From Epinephelus fuscoguttatus (Eukaryota; Chordata; Actinopteri; Perciformes; Serranidae), in contig NC_064755.1 in assembly GCF_011397635.1 (NCBI RefSeq), forward strand, positions 20,381,282 to 20,445,281: a stretch of 64,000 nt of DNA, given 5' to 3'. The translations under genes were made by a program, and so were the position numbers. The notes below the pieces were generated by a model, which worked only from the letters and a program-made list of their open reading frames with translations, did not search any database and was not told the origin of the DNA. Shown here piece after piece: positions 12,195 to 24,714 of the stretch. Positions within the stretch are counted from its first letter, which is position 1; each line of letters opens with the position of its first letter.

Positions 12195-13821
12195 CTGTAG
12201 GTGCCCAAGACATAGATAAGCAAAAAAGCACAACACCCACATATGCATTTACTTACTCACTCATTTGTCACATAAATCAGAACAGCCAGCGAGCACAAAG
12301 AGGAGGCAGAGGAGGTGAAATGATCTAATTTGTACAATGATCTCAAATCTGCCCTACAATACATCTCATCCGTGTAGTCGGAAAGAAGTTGCAGATTGAA
12401 TTTATCGCAGCGCACACTAAATATTTGCTATCAAATTCTGCATTCTGCTTGCTCTGCATAACGCCAGTGTGACAGACTGTAAGTTTGAATAGCTGCCAGT
12501 GAAACAAATTATTATTCAGTTTCCCCTGTATTCTGGCTCGCCTATTTATATCTGCGTGTGAGGGTGTGAATGTAAAATCCTACATCCTGATGCATATAAA
12601 CCCACACACAGGCGCACACACACGCAAACATGCTAACAGGCTGTGAACAAAACACAGCGAGTACGTCTCAATAAACCACTCAAGGAGGTATTTGTTGAAC
12701 CACATTCCCAACTTGTGTCCCCAAAAGCATAAAACGTCTCTCTCTTAGTGTATTTGCTGTTCGCTTTGTCGCCATGGAAACCACCATTACCCAAACATCC
12801 CCACGCTGGTGGACACTTACATTAAAAGTGTCTTCCCCTCTCTGCCTGTGTTAAGCCCCTCACTTCCATCTCTTTCCCCTGTCATCACTTATATCGTGCG
12901 GTCAAGCAAGTAAGACTGTGCTCTTCTCACAGTCGCTGCTTTTTATTGTTCTAAGAACTGATCTTTTAAAAGAAAATAAAGCCAAAGGACAAAAAATCTG
13001 AGAGTATTCAAGATTTTTCAGATGAATTAAAGCCACTGGTGGAGCACTACGTGGTGCCCGAATCAATAATGTTACAAGGCAGAGAGTGAAATGTTTTCTC
13101 TGAACAAAACACTGATTTATCTCCCCCAAGTTGGCTATATTCATACTCTCTAATGACACCCTCTGTGTCACATCATATACTATGACAAAGGTTTGTGTAC
13201 ATGGATGTACAGAATAGGTAGACGACTATATAATAGCAGCCATAAATCAATATGACACAAAGTCAGAAAGTGATTGGTTTTCTTTTTGTCCTTTAAACCC
13301 CCTCTGCAACCCGAACATGGCCTCACGGAGTACGTCTCTCTCAACCCAAAGTGTATAACACAACACTAATTTGAAACAATGATTTATTTAAGTGAGAAAG
13401 TTCTGCAGCGTGTCAGCCGAAAAAACTGCAGACTGGGAAGATGTTTATGAATAAATAACAGCAAAGCATTAATCATGCACCAATTTAATCATATAAACAC
13501 AGAGCAAATTATTTTTCTCAAGAATAATTTTGAGCTTTATCCTTTTACCAATAGCTTATTTATAGCAACCACTGATACTGCGCTCTCCGTGTAGGCAGCC
13601 CGTCGACACATTAACGTGGGCATATGTGCAATTGAATATACCTGCAATAAATACTGGAGCTTATAAAGGCGCATTTATTCTGAGGCTGCCAGACAGATGT
13701 TGATTCAATTCTTGGGTAAGTTTCTGAAGTTGCTTTGAACTTCATTTTAATGGATTTATGCAACATTTTTTCGCTCCCATTACATACCAGACAAGACAAA
13801 ATGTCATGAACACCTTTTAGC
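8252..13821. other. Intergenic DNA, no gene seen
   Basis: It holds scattered simple sequence, including a C/T-rich block at about 8600-8780, CA-rich patches near 9400 and 12162-12187, and a poly-A/T-rich background. No ORF resembles a protein family and no splice-flanked exon is apparent. Distal regulatory elements cannot be excluded by eye. Confidence 0.35.
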
Positions 13822-14112
13822 AGTGATACTCAGCTTATGGTCTGCAGGTCAGATCGAGTGCTGAGTGAACTGCTTCTAATTCACAGTGAAAATAAATTGA
13901 TTTACACTGGAATTTTAATATACTCTGAATATAAAGAAGTGCCAGAATGCATAAAAAGCAGCAAAATAGAGCTTGTTTATTAAAAAAGTGCCAGGGGAGG
14001 ATCTCCCAACAGAGGTCCAGGCTAATTATTTATATATTAATTATTAATGTTTCTATATTAGCTGGCCCCTGGCCCCCTGGCGCTTTGCAAAAGTGGTCCC
14101 CTGATAAAGCAT
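13822..14112. repeat. Dispersed repeat, copy A
   Basis: It begins AGTGATACTCAGCTTATGG and contains CCAGAATGCATAAAAAGCA, AGTGCCAGGGGAGGATC and a CTGGCCCCTGGCC block. The same ordered blocks occur at 26659-27640, where the copy is split by younger insertions. The family is not identified. Confidence 0.7.
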
Positions 14113-14598
14113 GTTGATATCCCTGCCTCAACACAGGTGACTTTCTGTGTTGTTCTTATTGTCAACAGCAGCTTAATTACAATGAACATGGGTACTATAT
14201 TCTATTTGATTCCAACATACACTCCACTGCTGGCATAAACACTCACTAGCATCAAATGTGTGTTACAGTAATCCACCACGGAAAATAGTTCCCAATTAAT
14301 ATGTATGTAGCTGCTCCTGTTTGCTAAAAAAAAAAAAAAAAGAGGTATAACCCATTTTTAAAGATGCACTCATCAGAATTTGTATGCTAACAATGGATCA
14401 AATGATTATGTGTGATGTGAAAAGCTCATAGAGTAAACCCCCAGAGAACTATCAGTTGAGGTTTATGGAGCATTTTAAAGTCTTTCAGCTCTCTGTTTTG
14501 GTTTTCTGTCCCACAACTTTAGTGTGAGGGTTTGTCAGTTCTAGCTACAGCCACTCATTTTGTTAAAGTGGTCATTATTACAAGTTATTAGCATCATA
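14113..14598. other. Intergenic DNA, nothing recognised
   Basis: Plain AT-rich sequence with an A-run near 14326-14341. The final TA (14597-14598) is the target duplication of the next element. Confidence 0.4.
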
Positions 14599-16221
14599 CA
14601 GTACAGGCCAAAAGTTTGGACACACCTTCTCATTCAATGCGTTTTCTTTATTTTCATGACTATTTACATTGTAGATTCTCACTGAAGGCATCAAAACTAT
14701 GAATGAACACATGTGGAGTTATGTACTTAACAAAAAAAGGTGAAATAACTAAAAACATGTTTTATATTCTAGTTTCTTCAAAATAGCCACCCTTTGCTCT
14801 GATTACTGCTTTGCACACACTTGGCATTCTCTCAATGAGCTTCAAGAGGTAGTCACCTGAAATGGTTTTCCAACAGTCTTGAAGGAGTTCCCAGAGGTGT
14901 TTAGCACTTGTTGGCCCCTTTGCCTTCACTCTGCGGTCCAGCTCACCCCAAACCATCTCGATTGGGTTCAGGTCCGGTGACTGTGGAGGCCAGGTCATCT
15001 GCCGCAGCACTCCATCACTCTCCTTCTTGGTCAAATAGCCCTTACACAGCCTGGAGGTGTGTTTGGGGTCATTGTCCTGTTGAAAAATAAATGATTGTCC
15101 AACTAAACGCAAACCGGATGGGATGGCATGTCGCTGCAGGATGCTGTGGTAGCCATGCTGGTTCAGTGTGCCTTCAATTTTGAATAAATCCCCAACAGTG
15201 TCACCAGCAAACACCCCCACACCATCACACCTCCTCCTCCATGCTTCACAGTGGGAACCAGGCATGTGGAATCCATCCGTTCACCTTTTCTGCGTCTCAC
15301 AAAGACACGGCGGTTGGAACCAATGATCTCAAATTTGGACTCATCAGACCAAAGCACAGATTTCCACTGGTCTAATGTCCATTCCTTGTGTTTCTTGGCC
15401 CAAACAAATCTCTTCTGCTTGTTGCCTCTCCTTAGCAGTGGTTTCCTAGCAGCTATTTGACCATGAAGGCCTGATTCGCGCAGTCTCCTCTTAACAGTTG
15501 TTCTAGAGATGGGTCTGCTGCTAGAACTCTGTGTGGCATTCATCTGGTCTCTGATCTGAGCTGCTGTTAACTTGCGATTTCTGAGGCTGGTGACTCGGAT
15601 GAACTTATCCTCAGAAGCAGAGGTGACTCTTGGTCTTCCTTTCCTGGGTCGGTCATCATGTGTGCCAGTTTAGTTGCAGCGCTTGATGTTTTTTTCGACT
15701 CCGGGGACACATTTAAAGTTTTGCAATTTTCCGGACTGACTGACCTTCATTTCTTAAAGTAATGATGGCCACTCGTTTTTCTTTAGTTAGCTGATTGGTT
15801 CTTGCCATAATATGAATTTTAACAGTTATCCAATAGGGCTGTCGGCTGTGTATTAACCTGACTTCTGCACAACACAACTGATGGTCCCAACCCCATTGAT
15901 AAAGCAAGAAATTCCACTAATTAACCCTGATAAGGCACACCTGTGAAGTGGAAACCATTTCAGGTGACTACCTCTTGAAGCTCATGGAGAGAATGCCAAG
16001 AGTGTGCAAAGCAGTAATCAGAGCAAAGGGTGGCTATTTTGAAGAAACTAGAATATAAAACATGTTTTCAGTTATTTCACCTTTTTTTGTTAAGTACATA
16101 ACTCCACATGTGTTCATTCATAGTTTTGATGCCTTCAGTGAGAATCTACAATGTAAATAGTCATAAAAATAAAGAAAACGCATTGAATGAGAAGGTGTGT
16201 CCAAACTTTTGGCCTGTACTA
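14599..16221 (-). mobile_element. Tc1-like DNA transposon with both terminal repeats
   Basis: This is a 1.62-kb element bounded by inverted repeats of about 270 bp (14599-14869 and 15951-16221) that begin CAGTACAGGCCAAAAGTTTGG. It is flanked by TA at 14597-14598 and 16222-16223; the outermost base of the right end is mutated. The transposase lies on the minus strand. The last codons of the transposase fall inside the left terminal repeat, so the same coding sequence recurs, without a frame, in the right repeat. The two ends are still very alike, which suggests a fairly recent insertion, but the coding region is broken. Confidence 0.95.
14762..15808 (-). pseudogene. Tc1-like transposase, frameshifted
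   Basis: Three minus-strand segments carry pieces of one Tc1 transposase. 15713-15808 encodes the N-terminal helix-turn-helix start (MARTNQLTKEKR, VRKIAKL). 15163-15543 encodes the second DNA-binding helix region and the first catalytic Asp (LWSDESKF). 14762-15265 encodes the second Asp (QQDNDPKHTS), the catalytic Glu (SPDLNPIEMVWGE) and the C-terminus ending GGYFEETRI. The segments lie in different frames, with at least one break between 15543 and 15713 and another near 15200-15260 after the VMVWGC motif. The DDE residues themselves persist, so inactivation is by indels. No full-length product is expected. Confidence 0.93.
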
Positions 16222-16223
16222 TA

Positions 16224-17360
16224 GATATGGGTTAGGAAGGTCCTGATACAGTGCCCAGTGCCCATTAACATCAGGAGATGTTTCGTTAGGTTTCACTTTC
16301 ATTAAACCTCCTGCAAACTGAGATTTTAGCAATCTTACAAGTTTAGTGCAAGTTACACTGTGCGACATGGATCTAATAAACTTGGGTGCGACATCAAGTT
16401 TGATTTATGCAGACTGTGCGATGACAGCGCATACAGAATCACAATGCAATAGCTGCCCATACTGAGTGCGCAAGGACGCTGCACGGGTTATTACTTCTGC
16501 AACTGTGAAGCACAACATAGAGGGTCCCATTATTAAATAACCTTAAGTTTTGTGAGCACTTTTATAACAATCTGCTTACCTTTAAAGCCTAGTTGTGAGT
16601 TAAATTCGAAAGCTACAGTTATTACTTAATCTTGGTTAGCAAGGGGTAGACAAAATAAAGGGCCTGATTCTAGCTCCCTACTGACACTAGCAGAAGAACA
16701 TAGTAACGGAAACTTGAATAGACTCGAGCATGATTCATTTATATATTGTGCCCCTCCTAAAATGAAAATACAGGGGGTAAAAAACGAAAAAAGGTAATCA
16801 GCAGAATGCCCCCTTTAATAATAATTCCCTTCAGCCAACACAAGGCAATCAGTGAGAAAGAAATGTCCAGTGTCCACTGCTTCAAATGAAAAACCAGGCT
16901 TGAGGTAAAAGCAGAGCATTGCAAAAAAATAAAAATGTCCAACAAAAAGAGGAATCATCCTCACTCAGTTAAAAAAACAACAACAACAATCCAGTCCTAC
17001 TTGGCAGTTGGCTTAGGTTCCTTTCTGGTCCTCCACACACACACGGTCAAGGAATTAGCAAAAGCATGAGTCCATTGACGTTTATTCACCTTCCAAGACA
17101 AAATCAAGAAACCCCCTCAAACAATTCCCTACTCCTTTGTTTGCTAACGGCCACACCCCTTCACCTGTGTGCAACACACCTGAACCCAATTAACTCATCA
17201 AGATAGAGCAGGGGTGAAAGGGCGACACGGCAAGACACATGGAGATTATATACGAAGGCTATTCTATTTTGAAACCCTCTAACAATCCTGTACATGTCTC
17301 TCCCTTCTCCCTTGTGGCGGTGTCACACTATGTACTGTAGTGTGTCTGTGTGCGTGTTTG
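16224..17360. other. Intergenic DNA, no gene seen
   Basis: It includes patches such as GTGCGACAT and A-rich runs. It could hold the distal part of the Harbinger-related element whose MADF frame lies at 17361-17537, but I could not define terminal repeats. Confidence 0.3.
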
Positions 17361-17537
17361 CTAGCTGCTAGGTTGCTCACCTGGCAACTGCAACTCCACC
17401 GAAATTTCCTTCCATGCTTCACCATCATGGTCAGAGCTGGAGGACACATCATACAGGCAAGGCTTCTGCTGCCACAACTCCACAAGGTTTTCCTCTTTGC
17501 TGGAATCCCACACATTTTTAGCATGTTTTTCCTCCAT
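17361..17537 (-). pseudogene. MADF-domain ORF fragment, Harbinger-type transposon remnant
   Basis: A 58-codon minus-strand frame starts at the ATG at 17535-17537 and stops at the TAG at 17361-17363. It reads like the first half of a MADF domain: NVWDSSKEENLVELWQQ, then KPCLYDVSS, then EAWKEISVELQ. The Trp, Leu and LYDV positions match the MADF pattern. A plausible splice donor (CCAG|GTGAGC, exon end at 17381) lies right after the domain half, so the ORF may be exon 1 of a two-exon gene whose second exon I cannot find. Such proteins are encoded by PIF/Harbinger transposons beside the transposase. A domesticated host gene is possible but unsupported. Confidence 0.6.
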
Positions 17538-17694
17538 GGCGAGCTGCTATCCAACGTTTATTAGCGCCAGAGTGTCATTTCATGCTGCATTTCGATTGGT
17601 TGATTAGTGGATGTAGGTCGTAATGGCAGTCACACTGTGAGATGTCTTTTATGTCACTCAGAGGCAGAACAAGTCCTCCACCAATCGCCAATCA

Positions 17695-17910
17695 GAAAAT
17701 CAGTGGTGCGATCCCCGGCTCCTCCAGTCTGCATGTCGAAGTATCCTTGGGCAAGATACTGATCCGATAGTTGTTCCATATTGGTGTGAATGGTCATTGA
17801 GTGGCATCCTCGGCCACCAGTATGTGAATGTGTCTCAGTAGCGTAAAAAGCGCTTTGAGTGGTCAGAAGACTAGAGAGGCGCTATAAAAGTGAAGGTCCA
17901 TTACCATTCT
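17695..17910 (+). repeat. Fish interspersed repeat ending in GCGCTATAAAAG
   Basis: The sequence contains the ordered blocks TCCTTGGGCAAGATACTGA, GTATGAATGTGTC, AAAGCGCTTTGAGTGGTCA and GCGCTATAAAAGTGAAGGTC. I recognise these from memory as a very common teleost interspersed repeat tail (LINE/SINE 3' end). The subfamily cannot be set by eye. Confidence 0.75.
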
Positions 17911-18204
17911 TTGATTTCAAGACTGTGACAACCATCTTTGAACCTCTGATCAACATTTTAGAGCCATAACCAAAGATATCGCCATGTTTCTTTCACATTC
18001 GAACAGCCCAGAATCATACAGTGTATACTGGGCTTTAGGTTTATGCCCAAAGACTACGTGGTTAGGTGGTTAGGGAAAAAATCAATATGGTTTGACTTAA
18101 AATAAGTGCATCACACGATGTTACGTATTTAAGATGACAAGGTCTGTACAATTAAAAGTTAAAGTTAAAATTACTTAGTGTCGACTTTTGTTTTCACATG
18201 GGTC

Positions 18205-18305
18205 ACAAACACCGGTCTCCTGGGTGAGAGTCCTGTGTCTGACGAATCCACCACCTCAACCAACCTCGAACTTTCTCACTCTTCATACTAGTTTTATGTC
18301 AGCAG
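18205..18305. repeat. Dispersed repeat shared with the rassf8 intron
   Basis: GGTCTCCTGGGTGAGAGTCC followed by TGTGTCTGAC, ATCCACCA and a CTTTCTCACTCTT block recurs in order at 56186-56285 (GGTCTCCTGGGTGAAAGTCC and so on). The two copies share orientation and are diverged. Confidence 0.6.
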
Positions 18306-19404
18306 ACTTCTCCATCTCTGTATAACAATAAACACAACCATTTAATGCCCTGAAAACAGCATTCTGAGCATAGTAGTTGGTTTAGTAGGACCCTTGCACC
18401 CATGTCTATGATGCTGATAACCACGTATAACACCTATTTAATCGAGTGATAACAGTTCAACCTGGTACCACAGCAAGCACTAGGTTTTTTTTCTTTTTGT
18501 TTAACAAAAAAGTTGTGGTTAACCCAATTTATGTTGCCTCCCCAGCACCAAACACAAAACAGACAAAGTTAGCAGCTAGTTAGAAACCAAAGTAGAGCTA
18601 AAAGAAGAATCAATAATGGACACAAACCTAACTTCAAATGAATGCAAATGTTGCTCTGCTGGATGTTTTAAATAGGCAAATGCTTGCTAACACATTCACC
18701 ATATTAACTTTCAGAGGTGATAATGTGTCAATGATGTGTTTTCAGCCCCCTAGAGGCCAAAAAAATCAATTAATGATGCTTCTAAGATTTGAGCAGGAAC
18801 CAGTTGGCTCAGAGCTGAGTGCCACACACAGGGTAGGGCAGTCAGAGAGTACCGATTAGCATAGTGTTGGTTTTGGTCTTTTTGCAGGATACACTGACAG
18901 TAAGAAAAATACAGAATAACACCTGTCTTATATATTTTTTTAAAAATAATGCAATCCAATGCAACACCTCCACAAACAGTCTTCAAAATGACCTGGATTC
19001 ACTCAACACCTCTCTTCCACTGCAGCCATGACGAGGCAGCATTTATTGCACTGTTGTGTTGGGTTATATTAGACTGTGAAGGTGTTTATTATTGTATCCA
19101 GGTAAAGAAAAATCACGTCCTGTGTTATATGTATGTATGTATGTTTGAATTCGTAGGTGTTTTTTAAATGAGGGGAGCAATGGGAATGCTTCAATGATTT
19201 CTCCCACAGCTTAGTGTATCCATCATGATATGCCCCCCTGACACATTGGTCAGCAGCAGCAGGTGGTATGATGTGGCTGAAGTGTAAGTGGCTTTCAGAA
19301 TGCAGGATAGCCTGTCAGCCAGAGGCCCTTAGGGGAACAGCTTCACACCATGTCTGGTTGCAGAATGGCCTTTACACACTCCCCCTCTCTCTGTCTCGTT
19401 CCCC
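18306..19404. other. Intergenic DNA, nothing recognised
   Basis: No supported gene. AT-rich, with ATGT repeats near 19128. Confidence 0.35.
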
Positions 19405-19408
19405 GTGT

Positions 19409-19482
<74 letters not shown>
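19405..19482. repeat. (GT)n microsatellite
   Basis: About 38 GT units with one TATG interruption. Overlapping Cys/Val and Thr/His frames are artefacts of the repeat. Confidence 0.97.
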
Positions 19483-19483
<1 letters not shown>

Positions 19484-21805
19484 TGAAGTCGACGTAGAAG
19501 CTCATCTCTCTTGTTTTGTGTGTGTGTGTGGTAAAGCAAGAGAGGGAGAGGGTGTTAGTGCGTGGGTGTAAATCTCTGTCCGGCAGCACGTTGGGATGGG
19601 TGTTTGGGGACTGGTTGGAGAGCTGGCTCACAGGAGCTCAGATTGATGAAGTGATGGTGATGGATGGAGGTAATAAAGCCCTGGATGTCCTGTCTGTTGC
19701 CAGTGATGAGGCTGGTATGAATCACCCGTCTGGGGCTGCTGAACATGACGCTGCTCAATCCCCCGGCCTTCCACCCTGCCACGCCACTCCGTCCCTCCAT
19801 CCCTTTATCTCTCTGCCTGTTGACTTACCATCATTACCAGACGATTGCCGCCTGAATGGAACAAAGCATAAACATTCACCAGCATGCCATTACTGTATCA
19901 GTCTGTGCTGATGCATACTTTGAAAGATATTATGAAGCTTGTTTATTCATCTCGAAAAAACAGCGCGTGCACAGTTCAAAGCGCTGCACGCTGTTCATTA
20001 ATTTTGTGTCCAAACATCACTTGTTGAGTGATTGCAAGGCATGCAAGAAAAAAATCCAATCAACTCAGTCAGCCACTCCTCATGAATAGGATCATTTGAA
20101 TAAAGAAGGGCATCTGAAATTGCAGTGTTTGTGTCAACATAACAAGTTAATGATCTCAGATGATAATTGGTAGTTGGATGCTGGGGCGCTGTGTTGTGGC
20201 CCGTGAGGTTCAGTGGCAAGGACCTCCTGTGATAAAAGAAGCAGCATGAGGGCTCTCAAAGTGGCACGATGCTGTAGGCAACACAATTCATCACCGCTTC
20301 ATGAATATTCATCCAGCTCTCTGTTTCCTCCAGGGCTGGTGAAAACACGTCTGTATTAAGTCTCTTCTATGTGTTGCGGTTTGAAGACACCTGAACCTCC
20401 TGGCCTCTCATTACCACACTACGCTCCTGCTGCCCCGCACTCAGCTGCCTGCCAGGGAGAAAAGCCATGCTTCATTAAAATAAAGAGGAAATTCTCTCGC
20501 TCCGTGCACTAACAAGGCAGAGGTCAGACAGTCAGATGATTGTGAATTCACCCCCTCTGCACGCGTTCACGGGGGTCAGAGATGGTGATTGTGATTGAGC
20601 TCGCTCCGGAGAATGTCCACAGGCCAAGCGGGGCAGATGGATTTTCCAGCCTGGGTTGTGTGGTTTCTGCGTGGAACCAGTCTGAAGCTTGTTGTTAGCA
20701 ATTTAGGAACATTTGCTGTGTCTTTTCCTCCCCCGTCTTTCTCCCTGACAGGAGCCCAGAGTGCCACGGATTGGTTTCTGGGGCATCTTTTCAGTGCTTT
20801 ATCAGACCTGCAGGCTTCTCAGCACTGTCCCCAGATTACAGTTTAGGGATGGGGCACTTGACTGACAGGCCTTGGCCTCGGCGGTCCCTGGGGGGAAAAG
20901 GAGGGGGATTTGTGATGGCTGCACTGACTCGTACTTCTCTTACAATTTTCTCCAGGCTGGTTTCAGACTGTCAGGCTGAGAGAAAGCTCTCTCTGCATAA
21001 TTCATTAGATCTCCTCTCTTTTTCACTCTTGGCTGCTATGTGGCAGGCACCGTAGCCCCATTGTTTAAGAAGAAAGAGTAATAGAGCTTGTCACAATATG
21101 TTAACATAGTTTATTGTTCCCAGCAACAGCTTGGAAACAACTTAACTTCCTTTGAAGCAGGCTATTCTGCATACCCAGTGTGGAATAATTATGCAGGAAA
21201 CAGAAGATTCAGATGGGCCATTAGGATAAATCAGCTAATAACACGTGCCACTTTTAATTTATAATTGGCTAACAGCATTAAAAAAAGACTCATTAATGAT
21301 CATCATAACTGCAACGTAAATAAACAACTAAACTTAACCAACACAGGATACAGCCACACAGGTTGCCTCCACACCAAGCATTGTTTTGCAGCCAATTATC
21401 CCAGCATTGCCTGCATATGACACATACACAGGCCTGTCCTTTTGAAGCTTGTATACTGTCTCTGGTCATGATCTTGCTGGCATTTATTTCTTGGAAATCT
21501 GCAAGGGAAAATATCTCATATTTGATGCTACATGACATTCCCTTTCACAGAATGTGACTAAACAAGCACATCCTCCACCACACAATCCTACGTGTTGAAG
21601 CCAGAGGACAACTTCTGTCACCGTGGCAGTAAAGACAGGCTGGTGGAGAGAGACTTGATATGAAACTGTGCCAATGCAGAGTCATCTTGACCTCTAAAAC
21701 ACTCAGCGTGGAGAGAATGTGCCAAAAATTTCACAAATATGTCAGCAACAGTGCTGTTTTTAGATATTTTGTCTCAGTGTTAGTATCATTTTGTGAGTCA
21801 GAGTC
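19483..21805. other. Intergenic DNA, no gene seen
   Basis: Mixed-composition sequence, less AT-rich than its neighbours. No exon with splice sites and no protein family resemblance. Conserved regulatory DNA cannot be judged from one sequence. Confidence 0.35.
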
Positions 21806-21807
21806 CA

Positions 21808-22996
21808 GTTGTTCAGAAGTAATCTGATCGGGTTTCGGCTATCGGATAGGATCGGATCTTGCAAATGGGTTGTTCAAAAGCCAAAGAAGGATTCTGAAAT
21901 CGGATTAGATCATATAATGTAAGCTTGGTTTTGATCTGGATCAAACCTTCAGTATGTGTTGTTCAAAACTTTTTAGTAAGATCAGGATACCCTTGATCCA
22001 AAAAGAAGATGGCTGGATTCAGGGTGGATTTCAAGAACAAAATGTGATAAAACTTTTAAATTGGTCAAATATATGTACATGTATTTATATTTTGCACTTG
22101 ATTTGTTTGACAGTTACTGTGATAAAGTGGCCATTAGGCCACCTATTAACCCTTTCACTACAGTAACCTTAAAAAAAAGGATTTTGTCACCATAAAATAA
22201 GGGCGATCCAGTCCACTGTTGCCTTGTTGAAAAAACAGCACAAAAGTAAGATGGATTACCTAATTCTGGACAGCAAAATCAAAATCTGGATCGTTCAGAT
22301 CAACATTACATTTTTTGAGCAACACAAAAAGTACTCTTGCGCCATTTTGTCAGAGCAACATTGGACTGCATCACCCTGATCCAGATACAAACTTTCCAAG
22401 ATTAAATTCGGAGAACCAGTGCTGTTAATGGCACTACACATCACAATGTAGGCAGTCTGCCAACAAACACACTGCTATTACCACTTATCAACATAAATGC
22501 TACTAAAGAGAACAAAATGGAGATCTTCGAGATTATAACTTTGAATAATTTTAGTTTGATTTTGACAGCTATTTTTTTTGGTTTCTGGCTGAGCCCTATT
22601 TTATGAGGGGTGACGTCCTTTTTTTTTATTTTACTTTACTGTACTGAAAGGCTTAATAGGTAGCCTAATGTCTACTTTATATATCTTATCACAGTGACTG
22701 TTAACACATCAAGTGCAAATATAAAAGGATATATAAAGAAATGTACATATATTTGACCAACTTAAATAGGACTAATTTTTATTATATTTTAATCCCTGAA
22801 AACTACCTGATTTCAGCCTTCTGTGGGGATCAGGATTATCCTCATTTTTTGGATCTAAGGAATCCTGATCCAACTAAAAAGTTCTGACCAACATATACTG
22901 AAGGTTTACCAAATCTGGATTACATGATCTAATCTGATTTCAGATTTCTTTCTAGCCACAATAGCCACAATCCAATCAGATCATGTCTGAACAGCA
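21808..22996. mobile_element. Large foldback (palindromic) element
   Basis: The left end (TTGTTCAGAAGTAATCTGAT) is matched by the reverse complement of the right end (CTGTTCAGACATGATCTGAT). Pairing continues through ordered blocks on both sides, including CTTCAGTATGTGTTG against CAACATATACTGAAG, ATGTACATGTATTTAT against ATAAAGAAATGTACAT, and GTGATAAAGTGG near the centre. The element is thus an imperfect 1.2-kb inverted repeat with its centre near 22.4 kb. It has no coding frame. It looks like a non-autonomous foldback element of unknown superfamily. Confidence 0.75.
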
Positions 22997-23105
22997 GAAC
23001 AGATTGACACAAGGAGTAAAGGTTTAAATGCAACAATCATAATAATCAATGTACAAGTAAAATAAAAGCATGTACATTAGTTAATTGTTCAGTTGATTTG
23101 ATTAA

Positions 23106-23705
23106 AGGGGAACTACACTCATTTTTAAAGTTCATATGTGTTAATCCTATGGTCCAAGTCAGTTAAAAAATATGAGTGTCCTTTTAAAAAATGCAAGAGG
23201 CGTTGCTTCGTTGCCGGCCGTTTTCTCCGGTGTGTTAAGCACACTTTAGAAAGGAGTGTCCCCAGACTATCAGAAGCCAGAGATCTCTGATTGTGCAAAA
23301 ACTCAAACCTGTGATGTCAGTATAAAGTCTGTATAGTATATAAAGTATAAAGTCTGGAGCTGCTCCATAGAAAGATGTTATAGATGACACAGACAGCACC
23401 AAGGCGACTGTTCTGAGTATATAGGTACATTTTCTGTTCCAGCACTGAGAACACTATGAAAAGAATAAAGCTAATTTGGGTATTAAAAAAGAAAACACAC
23501 ATTATGTGAGTCCATAAAATCAGGCTCCCATTCATCGGCTACAAAGCAGCTCCAGACTTTATACTTGATGACATCACAAGTTTGAGACTTACTTCTCTGG
23601 TTTCTGGCTTTGAGAGACAGTAGCTCATGTTCACAAATATTGATCGAGCTTTCCAAGGCCATGGAAATAACATGTTGGAATTTTCAGTTAAAGCAGTGTT
23701 CCCCT
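23106..23705. mobile_element. TTAA-flanked MITE
   Basis: The ends are AGGGGAACTACACTC on the left and, reverse-complemented on the right, AGGGGAACACTGC. TTAA stands immediately outside both ends (23102-23105 and 23706-23709). Subterminal sequences also pair, for example CTGATTGTGCAAAAACTCAAACCTGTGATG against CATCACAAGTTTGAGACTTA. TTAA duplication is typical of piggyBac-type elements, and this 600-bp copy has no transposase. Confidence 0.75.
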
Positions 23706-24714
23706 TTAAATTGTGTAATAAAGCTAATTTTTGATTACTTGCCATTATAAGAGTAAAATGTTCAATATCAGCTTACTAATTACTAATAAACACACAACTA
23801 CACTGAGATCCCCTAAAGATGTCCTATTGTGAATTCTCATCAGAGTTAGAGCTCATAAAAGAGGAAAATCAAAAAAGAAATAAGCATGTGAGTAGTAAAA
23901 GTCATCTGATGAGGACAGAAAGAAAAGCGTAGCTTCTGGGCTCGAGCTGAAGGAGCAATAATACAGATTTTTACAGCCCCATTATGGTACTGTAATGGAT
24001 ATGTCCAGCGTTACAGGATGTTTTACTATCTTCCTATAGTCTGTTTTCCTATAGTCTATTTTACATAATTTTGGACAGTTTTTCATAGCTTTTATCATCA
24101 TCTTTATCTGCTACAGGTATGTTATATGTTCCCTGTACTGCTGTTAAAAACAAACACTGTCTCAATATTATAAGTAATTCCCAGTAAATATGAATTAAAC
24201 TGACCATCATTCTAGTTTTGGGCAATTTTAGAGAGTAAAATACAAACATTTGAAGTTCTGTATTATACTTAACATGCAAAAAAATAGAAGCAAGAATTTG
24301 CACATTAATGAGAAATTGAAAGTGAGCAGAACTTCTTTCAGGTTTATAGCCTGATATTAGTATTCTGATGCTACTTTGCAAAACACTCTTGGCTTGCCAT
24401 TCAAAGTTATGGATTACCTTGGCTGTCAGAATTAAACGTCGCCAGAGCTGTTTCCTGTTTAATGCTGAACATGAGTGAATGAGCCCAGGAAGTTTTGCAC
24501 AATAAATTTAAACAATGTCAGTCACAGTCGAAAACAGACAGAATTAAGGAAATGAAAAACATTAAGAATTCTAATAACAAAGCAAAAATCAAAATGATCC
24601 TTGAATTGTCCTTTAACGCCTCTAACAAGCAGCACTAGTGTTGATTCAAGGCTCAGTTAGGAACATAATGTAAATCTCAGCATGAGCGTTAGTCCAAAGG
24701 GACGAAACCCTTAA

